From positions 1 to 7,121 of the forward strand of contig VGSO01000150.1 of assembly GCA_016874945.1 (NCBI GenBank): a DNA stretch of 7,121 nt, read 5' to 3'. Below are positions 1 through 5,221 of the stretch, one piece after another. Under the pieces are notes generated by a model, which saw only the letters and a list, made by a program, of their open reading frames with translations, did no database searches and was not told the origin of the DNA. This stretch comes from Deltaproteobacteria bacterium. GTDB lineage: Bacteria; Desulfobacterota; Desulfobaccia; Desulfobaccales; 0-14-0-80-60-11. Every line of letters begins with the position of its first letter. Within the stretch, counting starts at the first letter, position 1. The position numbers and the translations under genes were made by a program.

Positions 1-52
1 CCTGGGACCGTTGCCGGAATCGGGCCCTGAGGGGAGTGGCGCGTACTGGTAA
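1..52 (+). other. Possible 3' tail of an upstream gene, unidentified
   Basis: The first ~50 bases are GC-rich like the host coding regions, and composition drops after about position 52. The frame starting at base 2 stays open for 16 codons (ending in Gly-Ala-Tyr-Trp) and stops at a TAA at 50-52. The frame from base 3 stays open to about 93, and frame 1 stops at 28-30. The fragment is too short for any family to be recognised. In related bacteria hisZ often precedes purA, but nothing visible here supports or excludes that. Confidence 0.2.
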
Positions 53-120
53 GACTTTGTTCACAAGACTTAACCCATTGATAGCCAACAACTAGGTTTT
101 GCCAACGGTCGAAAATGAGT

Positions 121-149
121 TTGACTTTGCCCGGCTTCTTGTTTAAATT
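121..149 (+). promoter_or_regulatory. Putative sigma-70 promoter of purA
   Basis: A TTGACT hexamer (121-126, 5 of 6 to the TTGACA consensus) lies 17 bases before TAAATT (144-149, 4 of 6 to TATAAT). An overlapping TTTAAA sits at 142-147. Transcription would begin near 156, leaving a very short leader before the ribosome binding site at 163-170. This also argues against the alternative purA start at 153. The call is by eye and the -10 element is weak. Confidence 0.4.
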
Positions 150-162
150 TATTTGGTTTTGC

Positions 163-170
163 AAGGAGGA
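163..170 (+). promoter_or_regulatory. Shine-Dalgarno site that sets the purA TTG start
   Basis: AAGGAGGA at 163-170 is a near-perfect anti-16S match, 6 bases before the TTG at 177. The upstream in-frame TTG at 153 has no such site and would translate through this element. The start at 177 is therefore chosen. Confidence 0.85.
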
Positions 171-176
171 ATTACA

Positions 177-1469
177 TTGCCTAATGTAGTCGTAGTGGGC
201 GCCCAGTGGGGCGACGAAGGCAAGGGGAAGATCGTGGACCTCTTGACCGAGCAGGTCCAGGTGGTGGTGCGTTATCAGGGAGGCAACAACGCCGGCCACA
301 CCCTGGTGGTGGGCGGCGAAAAGTTTATCTTCCATTTAATTCCGTCAGGAATCCTGCACTCCGGCAAACAGTGTGTCATCGGCAACGGGGTGGTCCTGGA
401 CCCGGAGGTGCTGCTCCAGGAGATGGATAACCTGAGGAATCGGGGCGTGGAAGTGGGTCCGGAAAACCTGAGGATCAGCGAGCGCACCCAGGTGATCATG
501 CCCTACCATAAACGCCTGGATTTGGCCCGGGAGCGGGCCAAGGGCGCGGCCAAGCTGGGGACCACCGGCCGGGGCATCGGCCCCTGTTACGAGGACAAGG
601 TGGCCCGCCGGGGCATCCGGGTGGCCGACCTCATAGACCCGGAAGCCCTCCAGGCCAGGCTGGCAGAGGCGCTGCCGGAAAAGAACTTTATCCTGGAAAA
701 ATTCCTGGGGGATGAGCCCTTTTCCCTGGATGAAATATATATCCCTTACCGGACCATGGGAGAGCGCTTGCGCCCGTTGGTGGCCAACGTTTCGGTCCTT
801 CTGGACGGGACGAACCGGGAGGGCAAGAACATTCTCTTTGAAGGCGCCCAGGGGACCCACCTGGACATCGACCACGGGACCTATCCCTATGTCACTTCCT
901 CCAACCCCGTGGCCGGGGGTGCGGCCACCGGCACCGGCGTGGGGCCGGGGCGCCTGCACCGGGTCCTGGGGGTGGTGAAAGCTTACACCACCCGGGTGGG
1001 GGCGGGGCCTTTCCCCTGCGAGTGCCTGGATGAAGTAGGGGAACACCTCCAGGTGTGCGGGGTGGAGTTCGGCGCCACCACCGGGCGCAAGCGGCGCTGC
1101 GGCTGGCTGGATATGGTGGTGGTCCGGGAATCGGTGCGCCTGAACGGCCTGACCGGCATGGCCATCACCAAGTTGGACGTGCTCACCGGGGTCAACCCGG
1201 TAAAGCTCTGCGTGGCCTACGAACTGGACGGGGTGCGCCGGGACACGGTCCCCGCGACCCTGAAGGACATGGAGCGCTGCCGCCCTATCTTCGAAGAATT
1301 TCCCGGCTGGACCCAAGACCTCCGAGGCGTGCGCCGGTATGGGGACCTTCCCGCGCCCACCCGGGCCTATCTGGAGCGGGTGGAGCAACTGGCCGGAGTG
1401 CCCATCCAGATTATCTCCGTAGGCCCCGACCGCGAAGAAACCATCGTGGTTTCCAATCCGTTTAAATAG
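177..1469 (+). CDS. purA: Adenylosuccinate synthetase PurA
   Basis: PurA joins IMP and aspartate to form adenylosuccinate at the expense of GTP, the first committed step from IMP to AMP in the cytoplasm. The 430-residue product has the usual bacterial length and is collinear with the family. It shows the P-loop GDEGKGK at 12-18 with catalytic Asp13, NNAGHT at 37-42 with catalytic His41, GTTGRGIGPCYEDK at 128-141, FEGAQGTHLDIDHGTYPY at 221-238, TRVGAGPFPCE at 272-282, the guanine-binding TKLDVL at 331-336 and SVGPDR near 414-419. No key residue is missing. The start is TTG at 177, since the mature sequence then begins MPNVVVVGAQWGDEG as in other PurA proteins and a strong ribosome binding site precedes it. 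It is probably transcribed alone or with a gene to the left, and ends at the terminator 1523-1551. Confidence 0.98.
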   Translation: MPNVVVVGAQWGDEGKGKIVDLLTEQVQVVVRYQGGNNAGHTLVVGGEKFIFHLIPSGILHSGKQCVIGNGVVLDPEVLLQEMDNLRNRGVEVGPENLRISERTQVIMPYHKRLDLARERAKGAAKLGTTGRGIGPCYEDKVARRGIRVADLIDPEALQARLAEALPEKNFILEKFLGDEPFSLDEIYIPYRTMGERLRPLVANVSVLLDGTNREGKNILFEGAQGTHLDIDHGTYPYVTSSNPVAGGAATGTGVGPGRLHRVLGVVKAYTTRVGAGPFPCECLDEVGEHLQVCGVEFGATTGRKRRCGWLDMVVVRESVRLNGLTGMAITKLDVLTGVNPVKLCVAYELDGVRRDTVPATLKDMERCRPIFEEFPGWTQDLRGVRRYGDLPAPTRAYLERVEQLAGVPIQIISVGPDREETIVVSNPFK

Positions 1470-1472
1470 CAG

Positions 1473-1521
1473 TTTTGGGTTTTTGGTTTTCAGTTTTGAG
1501 TTTCAAGTTTCAAGTTCGAGT
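1473..1521 (+). repeat. Degenerate 7-base tandem repeat array after purA
   Basis: Seven consecutive 7-base units in exact phase start at 1473, 1480, 1487, 1494, 1501, 1508 and 1515. Each begins with T-rich sequence and most end in G, for example TTTTGGG, TTTTCAG and TTTCAAG, the last perfectly duplicated at 1501-1514. Read on the minus strand the units are CTTGAAA and CTGAAAA, matching the unit family seen upstream of recO. The array begins 3 bases after the purA stop codon and ends at the terminator stem. Confidence 0.7.
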
Positions 1522-1522
1522 T

Positions 1523-1551
1523 AAGGGGCGGAGTTTCTCCGTCCCTTTTTT
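1523..1551 (+). terminator. Rho-independent terminator of purA
   Basis: The GC-rich arm GGGGCGGAG (1525-1533) and CTCCGTCCC (1537-1545) form a 9-bp stem with one G-U pair and a TTT loop. Flanking A-T pairs can extend it to 11 bp. A run of six T follows at 1546-1551. It lies about 53 bases after the purA stop. The minus strand has no T-run on the other side, so it should act mainly on purA and not on the convergent receiver gene. Confidence 0.9.
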
Positions 1552-1628
1552 ATTAAACTTGGGACTATTTAGTTAGATATAATCCAAGCGTTTTGGAAGC
1601 AGATGGGGAAGTCGGGGGGAATAGACTC

Positions 1629-2039
1629 TTAAAGAGGCGAAATGTAAGTTCCACCTTTCATTATGGTGGTAATGGCCATGGGGAGGGCGGTGTCGGCGTG
1701 CTGCTTCAGGAGATAGCCGTTGGCGCCGGCGGACATGGCCCGCTCAAAGTACTCTTGGCTCTTGTGCATGGTCAAGACTAATACTTTTATGTGGGGATAC
1801 ATTGCTTTGATTTGGGGAAGAGCTTCCAACCCGCTCATGCGGGGCATGGAGATGTCCAGAATCACCAGGTGGGGCGCGCACTCGCATTCCGCCAAATATT
1901 GGAGGAGTTCCAAACCGTCGCTAACTTCTTTAACTACCTGCCACCCGGGGTTTGATTCGATCAACTTGCGCACCCAGAGGCGGACCATGGCATGGTCTTC
2001 CGCTAGCAGGATCAGGCATGAACACGAATCTTTAGTCAC
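1629..2039 (-). CDS. Stand-alone response regulator receiver protein
   Basis: The 136-residue protein is a single CheY-like receiver domain that would be phosphorylated by a partner histidine kinase. Expected residues are visible: acidic pair Glu14-Asp15, phosphoacceptor Asp62 in LVILDISMPRMSG, Thr90 in VLVLTMHKS and Lys112 in GYLLKQ. Sequence style, including the closing IMKGGTYISP, is that of NarL/FixJ regulators, but the protein ends where their linker and LuxR-type DNA-binding domain would begin. The region after the stop (down to about 1560) reads as no helix-turn-helix. It may signal by protein contact or be a trimmed NarL-type regulator. The GTG start at 2037-2039 is supported by AAGGAG 10 bases upstream. 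No kinase gene is adjacent. The target is unknown. Confidence 0.9.
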   Translation of the reverse strand: MTKDSCSCLILLAEDHAMVRLWVRKLIESNPGWQVVKEVSDGLELLQYLAECECAPHLVILDISMPRMSGLEALPQIKAMYPHIKVLVLTMHKSQEYFERAMSAGANGYLLKQHADTALPMAITTIMKGGTYISPL

Positions 2040-2049
2040 CGCCTATCAT

Positions 2050-2055
2050 CTCCTT
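2050..2055 (-). promoter_or_regulatory. Shine-Dalgarno site for the receiver gene (GTG start)
   Basis: On the minus strand AAGGAG lies 10 bases before the GTG at 2039-2037. It continues as AAGGAGATGAT, which partly matches the longer anti-16S complement, so the effective spacing may be shorter. The ATG inside this stretch is out of frame. This supports GTG as the initiator. Confidence 0.65.
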
Positions 2056-2128
2056 AACCGCAAGGAACCAAAATATGAAGGATTCTTGTATAGTCTCTTT
2101 TTACTATCTATGTATTGCAAAATCTATG

Positions 2129-2149
2129 GGCAAAAGTGCCTATTTTGCC
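2129..2149. promoter_or_regulatory. Inverted repeat, possible operator in divergent spacer
   Basis: GGCAAAA (2129-2135) and TTTTGCC (2143-2149) form a perfect 7-bp inverted repeat around a 7-base centre. A third copy of TTTTGCC occurs at 2170-2176 and a related GCAAAA at about 2117-2122. The element sits in the AT-rich spacer (2040-2236) between the divergent receiver gene and the MetE-like gene, where a shared operator would be expected. It has no following T-run in either direction, so a terminator is unlikely. Confidence 0.35.
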
Positions 2150-2190
2150 TTAGTAAAAATACCTAATCATTTTGCCGGTAATTAGCTTTT

Positions 2191-2218
2191 TTTAACTACT
2201 TCTAAATTTATTTATGCT
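2191..2218 (+). promoter_or_regulatory. Weak putative promoter of the MetE-like gene
   Basis: TTTAAC (2191-2196) and TATGCT (2213-2218) are spaced 16 bases apart and resemble -35 and -10 elements only loosely. Transcription would begin near 2225, giving a leader of about a dozen bases or none. This fits the absence of any Shine-Dalgarno sequence before the ATG at 2237. Confidence 0.25.
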
Positions 2219-2236
2219 TAACATGGCGAAATCCTG

Positions 2237-3268
2237 ATGAAACCTCTGATCCCCGGTAATTTGCACACCACGGCCATGGCTATCCTGCCTCACGGCGAGG
2301 TGGACCCGGCCCTGGAACTGGCCCTGTCCCTGGATATTCCTTTCTGGCCCCAACTGCCCCACGTGAGTTTCTATGAGGACATGTACGTCCAGGCCGCGGA
2401 GCATTTCCCCGGCATCCTGCTCTTCCCGGAAGCAAACCGCATCCGCTTCGACACCGAAAAATTTGTGGAGGGATTGCCGCAGCTTCTGGATCGGTGGGAG
2501 GACCTGGAATACTTTGACCTGACCCCCCAGTATTCCGTGGCCTATCACCGCTTCCTGGAGAAGGACCTGAGCGGCTATATCGCCATCCGGGGCCAACTGG
2601 AAGGCCCGGTGAGCTTCGGCTTGAAAATCCTGGACGAAAACGACCGGCCCATCATCTTTAACGATGAAGTGCGGGGCATTATGATGGATTTCATGGCCCG
2701 GCGGGCCCAGGCCCAACTCATCCGCCTCCAGGAGAAGCACCCCCGGGCCTTCATGTTTATCGACGAGCCCGGGCTCCAGTTTATTTTCAGTTCCATCTCC
2801 GGCTATCCCGACACCCGGGCCAAAGATGACCTGGACCGGTTTTTGGCCCAGATTGACCGGCCCCGGGGCATTCACCTGTGCGGCAACCCCGACTGGGAGT
2901 TTCTTCTTAACCGGGACCTGGACATCCTGTCCATGGACATTTACACCAACGGCGAGGTCTTTAAATGTTACGGCCCCGCGGTGCGCCGCTTCCTGGACCG
3001 GGGCGGGGTGCTGGCCTGGGGTCTGGTGCCCACCGGGATGGAGGATTTCAATAAAGAAACCCAGGACCACCTGATGAAGTACCTGGAGGACCTGTGGCCC
3101 ACCCTGTGGGCCGCCGGCATTGACCGGGACCAGATGCTGGCCCAGAGCCTGCTGGCTCCGGCCACCTGCTGCCTCATCAACCCGGACCAGGAGAAGACCG
3201 TGGCCCGGGCTTACGCCTGGCTGCGGGAACTCTCGCAACGTATGCGGGAAAAATATAAATTGGATTGA
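2237..3268 (+). CDS. MetE/UROD-superfamily protein, single-domain methionine synthase-like
   Basis: The 343-residue protein resembles the C-terminal catalytic barrel of cobalamin-independent methionine synthase (MetE), a zinc methyltransferase acting on homocysteine. Visible matches are FIDEP at 175-179 (MetE proteins carry a DEP motif near the homocysteine site), His213-x-Cys215 in HLCGN (candidate zinc ligands), an acidic stretch 234-240 and Cys311-Cys312 near the end where MetE has its last zinc cysteine. It is less than half the length of full MetE and lacks the N-terminal folate-associated half. If it is a methyltransferase it may use another methyl donor, as proposed for archaeal short MetE proteins. 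There is no signal peptide or membrane segment. The ATG at 2237 lacks a Shine-Dalgarno site. No neighbour indicates a pathway, so substrate and donor are inference. Confidence 0.75.
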   Translation: MKPLIPGNLHTTAMAILPHGEVDPALELALSLDIPFWPQLPHVSFYEDMYVQAAEHFPGILLFPEANRIRFDTEKFVEGLPQLLDRWEDLEYFDLTPQYSVAYHRFLEKDLSGYIAIRGQLEGPVSFGLKILDENDRPIIFNDEVRGIMMDFMARRAQAQLIRLQEKHPRAFMFIDEPGLQFIFSSISGYPDTRAKDDLDRFLAQIDRPRGIHLCGNPDWEFLLNRDLDILSMDIYTNGEVFKCYGPAVRRFLDRGGVLAWGLVPTGMEDFNKETQDHLMKYLEDLWPTLWAAGIDRDQMLAQSLLAPATCCLINPDQEKTVARAYAWLRELSQRMREKYKLD

Positions 3269-3288
3269 CCGGAGACCGGGGACTTGAA

Positions 3289-3385
3289 ACCATTTTATTA
3301 CTACTGATCACTAACAACTGATCACTAACAACTGACCACTGGCAACTGGACCATTTTCTTACTACTGGCAACTGGCAACTGAAAA
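3289..3385 (+). repeat. 7-base tandem repeat array leading into recO
   Basis: Units of consensus CTRRYMA run in phase from 3304 to 3352: CTGATCA and CTAACAA alternate twice (3304-3331), then come CTGACCA, CTGGCAA and CTGGACC. After a 12-base interruption CTGGCAA occurs twice (3365-3378), then CTGAAAA (3379-3385). The final A of the last unit is the first base of the recO start codon. A longer direct repeat, ACCATTTTMTTACTACTG, occurs at 3289-3306 and 3350-3367 (17 of 18 identical, 61 bases apart). The array fills nearly the whole spacer and leaves no recognisable ribosome binding site for recO. Confidence 0.85.
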
Positions 3386-4140
3386 TGCCCCCCTGGCAAA
3401 CTCCGGCCATCATTCTTAGTGTAAAGGCATACGGCGAGGCTGACTTGCTGGTGACTTTTCTGACGCCTGCCCAGGGCCGGGTCACCGGGATGGCCAAGCA
3501 TGCCTTGAAGAGTCGGCGGCGCTTTGCCAACTGCCTGGAGCCGTTGAACCGGGTGACCCTTTTCCTCAGCCCCCGCCGGGGAGAGCTGGAATTCCTCCAG
3601 AAAGGGGAATTGCTGGACTCCTTCCCCACCCTGAGGCGGGACCTGAAGCGCCTGGGAGCCGCGGCCGTATTGGCGGAATTGGCGGGCCTCGTGGCTACGC
3701 CCCCGGAAGCGTTGGGGGAGATCTTTCAGACCATGGAGGAAGTCCTGCGGCTGCTGGACCGAAGGGCCGCGGACCCCGATTCCCTGCTGCCGGAGTTTCT
3801 CCTCCGCTTTTTAACCCTGGGCGGCTATGGCCCCCGGCTGGCCGCCTGCCTGGGCTGCGGCCGGGAGCCGGAGGGACCGGTTTATTTCAGCATCCCCCGG
3901 GGGGGCATTTTCTGCACTTCCTGCCGGGACCAGGCCGCCGGCCCGGTCCTGGCCTTGACCCCAGGGACCTGGAAATCCTTGCGTTTGGCCCAGTCTCTGG
4001 CCCTGGACAAGCTGTCCCGCCTCCGGCTCCCGGACTTCCAGCGCCAGGAAAGCCTGGCCCTGCTGCGGGCCTTCCTGCGCCATCACCTGGGCCGGGACCT
4101 GAAGGCCTGGGCCTTTTACGAAAAAGTGATTAGTTCTTAG
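3385..4140 (+). CDS. recO: DNA repair protein RecO
   Basis: RecO works in the RecFOR pathway. With RecR it helps load RecA on SSB-coated single-stranded DNA at gaps, and it can anneal complementary strands. The 251-residue length is typical. The N-terminal ~80 residues fit the OB-fold, with the usual opening TPAIILSVKAYGEADLLV and a GRVTGMAKHALKSRRRFA region rich in DNA-contacting basic residues. A helical domain follows, with a zinc-finger-like set Cys155-x2-Cys158 and Cys177-x2-Cys180 inserted. The C-terminus LRHHLGRDLKAWAFYEKV is characteristic. The ATG at 3385 is used because the family start falls there, although no Shine-Dalgarno sequence is seen. The last codons and the TAG stop lie inside a 7-base repeat array, so the extreme C-terminus (Ile-Ser-Ser) is repeat-derived. 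Confidence 0.94.
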   Translation: MPPWQTPAIILSVKAYGEADLLVTFLTPAQGRVTGMAKHALKSRRRFANCLEPLNRVTLFLSPRRGELEFLQKGELLDSFPTLRRDLKRLGAAAVLAELAGLVATPPEALGEIFQTMEEVLRLLDRRAADPDSLLPEFLLRFLTLGGYGPRLAACLGCGREPEGPVYFSIPRGGIFCTSCRDQAAGPVLALTPGTWKSLRLAQSLALDKLSRLRLPDFQRQESLALLRAFLRHHLGRDLKAWAFYEKVISS

Positions 4141-4198
4141 TTTTTAGTTTTGATCAAATGATATTTATAAATGATCAGTAACAACCAACAACTAACAA
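4130..4198 (+). repeat. Inverted 7-base repeat arrays spanning the recO stop
   Basis: Three units TTAGTTY at 4130-4150 overlap the recO stop codon, which lies in the second unit. Three opposite-orientation units (GTAACAA, CCAACAA, CTAACAA) occupy 4178-4198. As RNA, 4130-4146 can pair with 4179-4195 (14 of 17 positions), followed by TGATCA at 4151-4156 with TGATCA at 4172-4177 and a 15-base loop. No T-run follows immediately, so this is not a standard terminator, though it could protect the recO 3' end. Confidence 0.65.
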
Positions 4199-4243
4199 AG
4201 TTATTAGTTTTAAAATTATAATTATTCCCCGACCCTTGCAAAT

Positions 4244-4269
4244 GTTCACTAACAACTAACAACTAAGAG
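4244..4269 (+). repeat. Short CTAACAA array before the hydroxylase gene
   Basis: Two perfect CTAACAA units (4249-4262) are followed by the variant CTAAGAG (4263-4269), 6 bases before the ATG at 4276. AAGAGA in this last unit is the only candidate ribosome binding site for the next gene. An opposite-orientation TTAGTTT lies at 4204-4210. The rest of the spacer (4211-4243) is AT-rich then C-rich with nothing recognisable. Confidence 0.7.
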
Positions 4270-4275
4270 AAAGCC

Positions 4276-5148
4276 ATGAGCCTTGAATTCATTTCCCAGA
4301 CACTTACGCCCGTCCTGTTGACCGTATTTGCCCTCGTGCTGTTTTATTATGAGAGGGTTTTCCCCTTGCGGCGTCCCAAGAGGTCTTTGGGACGGCGGCT
4401 GGCATTAAATTTGACCCTCTCGGCTATGGTCTTCGCCGTGGGCGGACTGGTGGTCCGGCCAGTGGCCTTAGGGGTTTCCTGGTGGGCGGACCGGACTTCC
4501 TTCGGTCTGCTGCACTACCTGGCACTCCCCTTCTGGGCCCAGTTTTTCCTGGGGTTTCTCCTCATGGACCTGACGATTTATTACTGGCACCGGATCAATC
4601 ACACCTGGCCCCTCCTTTGGCGTTTTCATAACGTCCACCACGTTGACCCGGACCTGGACGTGTCCACCTCGTTCCGTTTTCACTTCGGGGAGATTCTTTA
4701 TTCCACCCTGTTCCGGGTCCTCCAGGTGGGCCTGGTGGGGGTGGCGCCCCTTACCTATGTGGTTTACGAACTGGTCTTTCAGGTTTGCACCGTGTTTCAT
4801 CACAGCAATCTCCGCCTGCCCATTGAATGGGAGCGCTGGATTAACCGGGCGCTGGTCACGCCCCGGATGCACGGGGTGCACCATTCGGCGGTGGGGCCGG
4901 AGACCAATTCCAATTATTCCGTGGTCTTCAGTTGGTGGGACCGGCTGAACCGCAGCCTGCGCCTCAACGTGCCCCAAAGCCAGATTATTATCGGCGTCCC
5001 CGGCTATTTGCGGCCCGGCGACAACAGTTTCTCCTCCCTCCTGGCCCTGTCCTTCCGGCCCCAGCGCCCTTACTGGCGCTGGCCCAGCGGCAAGGCCTCG
5101 GTGCGAAAAGTTGAAGAGGTTTCTGATCGGGGTTTTATGGTAGAATGA
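4276..5148 (+). CDS. Sterol desaturase/fatty acid hydroxylase family membrane protein
   Basis: This 290-residue protein belongs to the membrane-bound di-iron hydroxylase superfamily, whose members hydroxylate or desaturate lipid substrates using clustered histidines. The motifs are complete: His105-x3-His109 (HRINH), His118-x2-His121-His122 (HNVHH), His136, His175-His176 (FHHSN) and His199-x2-His202-His203 (HGVHH), which also lies beside the conserved NSNYS(V/G) stretch. Hydrophobic segments near 10-30, 45-68, 80-103 and 145-172 fit a polytopic inner-membrane protein with cytoplasmic histidine clusters. The substrate cannot be read from sequence; hopanoid, carotenoid or fatty-acyl chains are possibilities. 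Known members need molecular oxygen, which is notable if the host is anaerobic. The ATG at 4276 has only a weak AAGAGA site. The C-terminal ~45 residues look variable. Confidence 0.9.
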   Translation: MSLEFISQTLTPVLLTVFALVLFYYERVFPLRRPKRSLGRRLALNLTLSAMVFAVGGLVVRPVALGVSWWADRTSFGLLHYLALPFWAQFFLGFLLMDLTIYYWHRINHTWPLLWRFHNVHHVDPDLDVSTSFRFHFGEILYSTLFRVLQVGLVGVAPLTYVVYELVFQVCTVFHHSNLRLPIEWERWINRALVTPRMHGVHHSAVGPETNSNYSVVFSWWDRLNRSLRLNVPQSQIIIGVPGYLRPGDNSFSSLLALSFRPQRPYWRWPSGKASVRKVEEVSDRGFMVE

Positions 5149-5154
5149 TTTAAG

Positions 5155-5183
5155 CTGAAGTTTTTGCCGACTTAAAATATAGT
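5155..5183 (+). promoter_or_regulatory. Weak putative promoter of the ATPase-DUF4276 pair
   Basis: TATAGT at 5178-5183 matches the -10 consensus in 5 of 6 bases and sits in AT-rich sequence upstream of the ATPase. No good -35 is visible at the right distance (5155-5160 reads CTGAAG). It fits the pair having its own promoter, since no terminator is seen after the hydroxylase gene. Confidence 0.25.
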
Positions 5184-5212
5184 GAACTAGAGGTTTTTTC
5201 CGGTTCCTGATG

Positions 5213-5220
5213 GGAGGTGA
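5213..5220 (+). promoter_or_regulatory. Shine-Dalgarno site that sets the ATPase start
   Basis: GGAGGTGA is an 8-base match to the anti-16S complement, with GGAGG ending 4 bases before the ATG at 5222. The in-frame ATG at 5210 would read this element as codons Gly-Gly-Glu and has no site of its own. The start at 5222 is therefore preferred. Confidence 0.8.
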
Positions 5221-5221
5221 G

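Noticed and set aside
153..176. PurA extension starting at the in-frame TTG at 153
   Set aside because: It would translate through the AAGGAGGA ribosome site and adds eight residues absent from the family. It also overlaps the likely transcription start.
345..1388. Long 347-codon open frame on the minus strand opposite purA
   Set aside because: It is the antisense shadow of a GC-rich gene, rich in Pro/Gly/His with no recognisable domain. The same applies to the open frames opposite the MetE-like gene (2192-3238) and the hydroxylase (4468-4977).
1553..1583. Perfect TATAAT at 1578-1583 as a promoter antisense to the receiver gene
   Set aside because: The spacing to TTAAAC (1553-1558) is 19 bases and other -35 candidates are too close. 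No gene follows on that strand except a shadow frame, so chance is the simpler explanation.
2130..2152. Sigma-54 promoter on the minus strand (GGCAC followed by TTGCC)
   Set aside because: The distance between the GG and GC elements is about 9 bases instead of the required spacing near 12, so the geometry is wrong.
2223..2239. Tiny ORF Met-Ala-Lys-Ser overlapping the MetE-like start by one base
   Set aside because: It has no ribosome site and four codons easily arise by chance. Comparative data would be needed to call it a leader peptide.
3289..4269. The spacer repeats as a CRISPR array
   Set aside because: The units are 7 bases long and contiguous, with no conserved longer repeat separated by unique spacers. 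No cas gene is present.
5149..5176. TTTAAG...CTTAAA inverted repeat as an island boundary or operator
   Set aside because: It is a 6-bp AT-rich match separated by 16 bases, with no counterpart at the right edge near 7016. It is well within chance for such sequence.
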